From contig NZ_QGGZ01000003.1 of NCBI RefSeq assembly GCF_003148825.1, forward strand, positions 310,001 to 374,000: a stretch of 64,000 nucleotides of DNA, written 5' to 3'. The number at the start of each line of letters is the position of its first letter. The stretch's first letter is position 1. The notes under the pieces were generated by a model. That model did not search any database and was not told the origin of the DNA. It was given only the letters and a program-made list of their open reading frames with translations. This stretch comes from Streptomyces sp. CG 926. GTDB lineage: Bacteria > Actinomycetota > Actinomycetes > Streptomycetales > Streptomycetaceae. Made by a program: the position numbers and the translations under genes. Positions 60,311 through 64,000 of the stretch are shown piece by piece.

Positions 60311-60684
60311 ACGAGCTCGTGATCCGGCTGCCCGCCACCGCTCGGGCGGCCCGCCTCCTGCGTCACGCCGTGCGCGAGCACCTCGGGCCGGACGGCCACC
60401 CCGACGCGGAGCTGTGCGTGACCGAGCTGCTGAGCAACGTGATCACCCACCTCGGCGCCGGCACCCCTGTCACCCTGCGCGTCAGCGGGGGCCGGAGCGG
60501 GAGCGGAAGGGCAGCCCGTACGCGGGTCGAGCTCACCGACCCCGATCCGCGCGCGCGGCCCGTACGGCGAGAGGCGACCGGTACCGACGAGTCCGGGCGT
60601 GGCCTCGCCCTACTGGAGGCCGTGGCGCTGCGATGGGGGGTCACCGAGGGGTATCGGACCAGGACGGTCTGGTGCGAGCTTTGA
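60307..60684 (+). CDS. RsbW-like ATP-binding (anti-sigma-type) protein
   Basis: 125 residues from GTG. HATPase_c motifs: CVTELLSNVITHLGAG (N box), VELTDPDPRARP (G1-like) and ESGRGLALLEAVALRWG (G2). Such small kinases phosphorylate anti-sigma antagonists and are very numerous in Streptomyces. It is coupled to the 68-residue protein and divergent from the XRE/DUF397 pair. Confidence 0.9.
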   Translation: MNELVIRLPATARAARLLRHAVREHLGPDGHPDAELCVTELLSNVITHLGAGTPVTLRVSGGRSGSGRAARTRVELTDPDPRARPVRREATGTDESGRGLALLEAVALRWGVTEGYRTRTVWCEL

Positions 60685-60720
60685 CCCTGGTCACAGTCCA
60701 CGCGGAAGGGTTGCCGTTAT

Positions 60721-60756
60721 TACCGACGGGTAGCATCATGTTGTTACCGATTGGTA
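60721..60756. promoter_or_regulatory. Two TACC-N4-GGTA palindromes
   Basis: TACCGACGGGTA at 60721-60732 and TACCGATTGGTA at 60745-60756 are inverted repeats 24 bp apart, directly upstream of the acyl-CoA dehydrogenase. TetR-type repressors of fatty-acid degradation bind such sites in actinobacteria; this is inferred. Part of the site overlaps the likely promoter. Confidence 0.6.
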
Positions 60757-60801
60757 TGTACGAGGAACCCTGTCTCCCCGAGCCTTAACGGAGCCGTCGC
60801 C

Positions 60802-62628
60802 ATGGGGCACTACAAGTCGAATCTCCGCGACATCGAGTTCAACCTCTTCGAGGTGCTCGGCCGCGACAAGCAGTACGGCACCGGTCCGTTCGAGGAGATG
60901 GACACCGAGACCGCCAAGAGCGTCCTGTCCGAGCTCGCCCGCCTCGCCGAGAACGAGCTGGCCGCCTCCTTCGAGGACGCCGACCGCAACCCGCCGGTCT
61001 TCGACCCGGCCACCAACACCGCGCCCGTCCCGGCCTCCTTCAAGAAGAGCTACGAAGCCTTCATGGAGTCGGAGTACTGGCGTCTGGGCCTGCCCGAGGA
61101 GATCGGCGGCACCACCTCGCCCCGCTCCCTCATCTGGGCCTACGCGGAACTGCTGCTCGGCTCGAACCCGGCCATCTGGATGTACTCCTCCGGCCCGGCG
61201 TTCGCCGGCATCCTCTTCGAAGAGGGCAACGAGGCGCAGAAGAAGGTCGCGCAGATAGCCGTCGAGAAGCGCTGGGGCTCCACCATGGTCCTCACCGAGC
61301 CGGACGCCGGCTCGGACGTGGGCGCCGGCCGCACCAAGGCGATCCAGCAGGCCGACGGCTCCTGGCACATCGAGGGCGTAAAGCGCTTCATCACCTCCGG
61401 TGAGCACGACATGGAGGAGAACATCCTCCACTACGTCCTCGCGCGCCCCGAGGGCCACGGCCCCGGCACCAAGGGCCTGTCCCTCTTCCTCGTCCCGAAG
61501 TTCCACTTCGACTGGGAGACCGGCGAGCTGGGCGAGCGCAACGGCGTCTACGCCACCAACGTCGAGCACAAGATGGGCCTCAAGGCCTCCAACACGTGCG
61601 AGATGACCTTCGGCGACCAGCACCCCGCCAAGGGCTGGCTGATCGGCGACAAGCACGACGGCATCCGCCAGATGTTCATGATCATCGAGTTCGCGCGCAT
61701 GATGGTCGGCACGAAGGCCATCGCCACCCTCTCCACCGGCTACCTGAACGCGCTGGAGTACGCCAAGGAGCGCGTGCAGGGCCCGGACCTGGCGAACTTC
61801 ATGGACAAGACCGCGCCCAAGGTCACCATCACGCACCACCCTGACGTGCGCCGCTCGCTCATGACGCAGAAGGCCTACGCCGAGGGCATGCGCGCCCTCG
61901 TCCTCTACACGGCCTCCGTGCAGGACGAGATCCAGGTCAAGCAGGCCGCCGGCGAGGACGCCTCCGCCGAGATCGGTCTGAACGACCTGCTCCTGCCGAT
62001 CGTCAAGGGCTACGGCTCGGAGAAGTCCTACGAGCAGCTCGCCCAGTCCCTGCAGACCTTCGGTGGCTCCGGCTACCTGCAGGAGTACCCGATCGAGCAG
62101 TACATCCGCGACGCCAAGATCGACACCCTCTACGAGGGCACCACGGCCATCCAGGGCCAGGACTTCTTCTTCCGGAAGATCGTCCGCGACCAGGGCGCCT
62201 CGCTGAACATCCTCAGCGAGACGATGAAGAAGTTCCTGGCCGAGGCCGTCGGCGGCGAGGAGCTGGCCGGCGCCCGCGACGCGCTCGCCAAGGCCGCCGT
62301 CGACCTGGAGGCCATCGTCGGCCAGATGATCGTCGACCTCACCGCCACCGGCGAGGACGTCAAGAACATCTACAAGGTCGGCCAGAACACCACCCGCCTG
62401 CTGATGGCCTCGGGTGACGTGGTCGTCGGTTACCTGCTGCTCAAGGGCGCCGCCGTGGCCGCCGAGAAGCTGGCGACCGCCGCCCCGAAGGACGTCCCCT
62501 TCTACACCGGCAAGATCGCCGCCGCGAAGTTCTTCGCGTCGCAGGTCCTGCCGAACGTCTCGGTCCAGCGCCAGCTGGCCGAGGTCGTCGACAACTCCCT
62601 CATGGAGCTCGACGAGGCCGCCTTCTAG
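60802..62628 (+). CDS. Long acyl-CoA dehydrogenase
   Basis: 608 residues from ATG 60802 (ACGGAG 8 nt upstream), longer than the 380-residue standard, as in FadE5-type enzymes. FAD-dependent alpha,beta-dehydrogenation of acyl-CoA. Seen: [18 protein letters not shown] (FAD loop), [52 protein letters not shown] with the catalytic-Glu region, and a 130-residue C-terminal helical extension. Two palindromic operators lie upstream and a strong terminator follows, so it is monocistronic. Confidence 0.95.
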   Translation: MGHYKSNLRDIEFNLFEVLGRDKQYGTGPFEEMDTETAKSVLSELARLAENELAASFEDADRNPPVFDPATNTAPVPASFKKSYEAFMESEYWRLGLPEEIGGTTSPRSLIWAYAELLLGSNPAIWMYSSGPAFAGILFEEGNEAQKKVAQIAVEKRWGSTMVLTEPDAGSDVGAGRTKAIQQADGSWHIEGVKRFITSGEHDMEENILHYVLARPEGHGPGTKGLSLFLVPKFHFDWETGELGERNGVYATNVEHKMGLKASNTCEMTFGDQHPAKGWLIGDKHDGIRQMFMIIEFARMMVGTKAIATLSTGYLNALEYAKERVQGPDLANFMDKTAPKVTITHHPDVRRSLMTQKAYAEGMRALVLYTASVQDEIQVKQAAGEDASAEIGLNDLLLPIVKGYGSEKSYEQLAQSLQTFGGSGYLQEYPIEQYIRDAKIDTLYEGTTAIQGQDFFFRKIVRDQGASLNILSETMKKFLAEAVGGEELAGARDALAKAAVDLEAIVGQMIVDLTATGEDVKNIYKVGQNTTRLLMASGDVVVGYLLLKGAAVAAEKLATAAPKDVPFYTGKIAAAKFFASQVLPNVSVQRQLAEVVDNSLMELDEAAF

Positions 62629-62658
62629 GCACCTCGCGCCACCGCCGCACCCACGCGC

Positions 62659-62695
62659 CAGCGGCCGGGCCCCCCGCACAGGGGCCCGGCCGCTG
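62659..62695 (+). terminator. 15-bp hairpin terminator after acyl-CoA dehydrogenase
   Basis: CAGCGGCCGGGCCCC / GGGGCCCGGCCGCTG around CCGCACA. Confidence 0.87.
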
Positions 62696-62781
62696 CCGTG
62701 TACCCGGCCCTCGGCACGGCGCCCCAGGCCCCTGTCCTGCGGCTTTCCCCTATGTCAGTCGTTCATGGGACGCTCGTACAC

Positions 62782-63510
62782 ATGAGTCCACAGGATCAGC
62801 ACGGCAGCAGGGGGTACTCCGTCCCCACCGGGCGGCCGTACGCCCTCAAGGAGCTGCAGGCGAGCCTGGGCAGCCTCGGCGACCACCTGCGCGAGCTCTA
62901 CGACGGAGCCCACCCCGCCGAATACGACACCATCGCCGACGCGCTGTACGTGGCCTTCCAGACGGCCACCGGACTCGCCCCCGCCAAGAGCTACACCGGC
63001 TGCCCGGAGCACCCCAACGGCGCCCTGGACCCCGAAGCGCCCGAAGGCTGGGGCCGCTGCCTCATCTGCAACGACCGACGTCGCCTCGGACAGCGCCGGC
63101 ACGGCGGCCCGCCCGCCGCCCCCGCCGGAGAGCAGCGCCGTCTCGGCTACCCCGTACCGGACCCCCCGTACACGCTGGAGCGGCTGCGCACCCACGTGCG
63201 CGCCGTCGAGGAGCAGCGGTTCCATCTGGGCCTGTCCTCACCCGCGGAGGACTTCGTCCGCATCGCCGACGACCTGCACCGCGCCTTCATCGTCGCCCGT
63301 GAACTCTCCCGGCCGCGCAACGCCTCGGGATGCTCCGAACATCCCGGCGCGCCGATCGACCCCGACGCTCCTCCCGGCGAGGCCTGTATCTTCTGCGCCG
63401 GACGCAAGAGACGCGCGCAGCGCTCCCCGCAGACCCCGGAGATGCTCCCACGCATCCGCCGGGGCGAGCGCAGGCAGCTGCAACGCCGCTTCGAGCGCCC
63501 GCCGGGCTGA
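62782..63510 (+). CDS. Internally duplicated zinc-ribbon-like protein
   Basis: 242 residues from ATG 62782 (no RBS seen; an ATG at 62752 is possible). Two tandem copies of one module: residues 10-100 (GYSVPTGRPYALKELQASL ... GCPEHPNGALDPEAPEGWGRCLIC) and 120-215 (GYPVPDPPYTLERLRTHV ... GCSEHPGAPIDPDAPPGEACIFC). Each ends in a Cys-x2-His ... Cys-x2-Cys set that could bind zinc. A basic C-terminal tail follows (RRGERRQLQRRFERPPG). Function unknown; a nucleic-acid or protein binding role is possible. Confidence 0.8.
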   Translation: MSPQDQHGSRGYSVPTGRPYALKELQASLGSLGDHLRELYDGAHPAEYDTIADALYVAFQTATGLAPAKSYTGCPEHPNGALDPEAPEGWGRCLICNDRRRLGQRRHGGPPAAPAGEQRRLGYPVPDPPYTLERLRTHVRAVEEQRFHLGLSSPAEDFVRIADDLHRAFIVARELSRPRNASGCSEHPGAPIDPDAPPGEACIFCAGRKRRAQRSPQTPEMLPRIRRGERRQLQRRFERPPG

Positions 63511-63610
63511 AACCGACGGGACCGCAGATCACCCACCCTGCGGACCCCGACCTCCGGCCATCCCTCGCAGTCCGGCCACGGCGAACACGACCGTCATTAA
63601 GGTGAACCAC

Positions 63611-64000
63611 ATGAGCTCTCCCGCCCGCTTCGACCGCGGCCACACCGACGATCTGATGACCTTCCTGACGGCCAGTCCGTCGCCGTACCACGCCGTGGCC
63701 AACGCGGCGGAGCGGCTGGAGAAGGCGGGCTTCAGGCAGTTGTCGGAAACGGACGCCTGGGATGCGGGCACCGGAGGCAAGTTCGTGCTCCGCGGCGGCG
63801 CGCTCATCGCCTGGTTCGTTCCCGAAGGCGCGGCCGCGCACACCCCGTTCAGGATCGTCGGCGCGCACACCGACTCCCCGAACCTGCGGGTCAAGCCGCT
63901 GCCGGACACCGGTTCCCAGGGCTGGCGGCAGATCGCCGTCGAGATCTACGGCGGCACCCTGCTCAACACCTGGCTGGACCGCGACCTGGGCCTGGCCGGG
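63611..64000 (+). CDS. M18-family aminopeptidase, 5' part only
   Basis: 130 codons to the window end without a stop. The start MSSPARFDRGHTDDLMTFL is preceded by AAGGTGA. FRIVGAHTDSPNLRVKP contains the first zinc His (GAHTDSP), and VEIYGGTLLNTWLDRDLGLAG is the typical M18 core. These are cytosolic dodecameric aminopeptidases. The remaining two-thirds lie outside the window. Confidence 0.95.
   Translation, partial: MSSPARFDRGHTDDLMTFLTASPSPYHAVANAAERLEKAGFRQLSETDAWDAGTGGKFVLRGGALIAWFVPEGAAAHTPFRIVGAHTDSPNLRVKPLPDTGSQGWRQIAVEIYGGTLLNTWLDRDLGLAG

Noticed and set aside
1..64000. CRISPR array, prophage, or secondary-metabolite cluster
   Set aside because: No regularly spaced repeats, no cas or phage structural genes, and no PKS/NRPS/terpene or RiPP-enzyme genes are visible.

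Overview
The window is about 72% G+C and reads as a Streptomyces chromosome. The evidence is dense GTG/ATG genes with GC-rich codons, characteristic families (DUF397/XRE pairs, HATPase anti-sigma-like proteins, SpoIIE phosphatases, MarR/TetR/AraC regulators beside NmrA and VOC enzymes) and abundant perfect GC-rich terminator hairpins. A perfect ParB site (parS, TGTTTCACGTGAAACA) at 46258-46273, a second near-match at 39263-39278 and the block aspS to M18 aminopeptidase suggest the right-hand half belongs to the conserved core near oriC. No rRNA, intact tRNA, CRISPR array, phage or antibiotic gene cluster was seen.

Left part (1-7.3 kb) looks like an accreted region. A tRNA 3' end plus its terminator occurs twice exactly 1.8 kb apart (1318-1400 and 3118-3200), and a much degraded third copy may lie at 7218-7273. 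These repeats bracket two modules. One is an NmrA-like oxidoreductase with a divergent TetR regulator. The other is a leftward group of four genes (a 60-residue secreted peptide precursor with two SINWD motifs, a 91-residue protein, an alanine-rich secreted protein, a secreted NlpC/P60 protein with FG-GAP repeats) facing a TrmB/LuxR-type regulator across a 31-bp inverted repeat. This is the best candidate here for an undescribed system.

7.3-31 kb is a mixed region: an MMPL transporter with a two-component system, a CAP-domain protein, an AraC/VOC cassette plus a second VOC gene sharing a 17-bp motif, a secreted galactose-oxidase-like copper radical oxidase, MarR/NmrA and MarR/MFS units, a K+ channel, a ClC channel, a BBE-type flavoenzyme, a PP2C phosphatase followed by a 162-bp MITE-like palindrome flanked by TA, an ECF sigma factor, a cold-shock protein and an orphan GvpU-like protein.

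31-46 kb carries an alpha/beta hydrolase, a GNAT/PaaX-like pair, a class III aminotransferase, uricase, a cobalamin riboswitch driving CbtB/CbtA, a sortase-like protein lacking its catalytic residues, RidA/Rrf2, an FUSC transporter-like protein and a lipoprotein/orphan histidine kinase pair. 46-64 kb holds phoX under a PHO box, a VWA protein with a long Glu/Ala/Val repeat, aspS, a PAS-GAF-SpoIIE-HATPase phosphatase, an AI-2E family permease, pirin, regulators, a long acyl-CoA dehydrogenase with two palindromic operators, a duplicated zinc-ribbon-like protein and the start of an M18 aminopeptidase that runs off the window.
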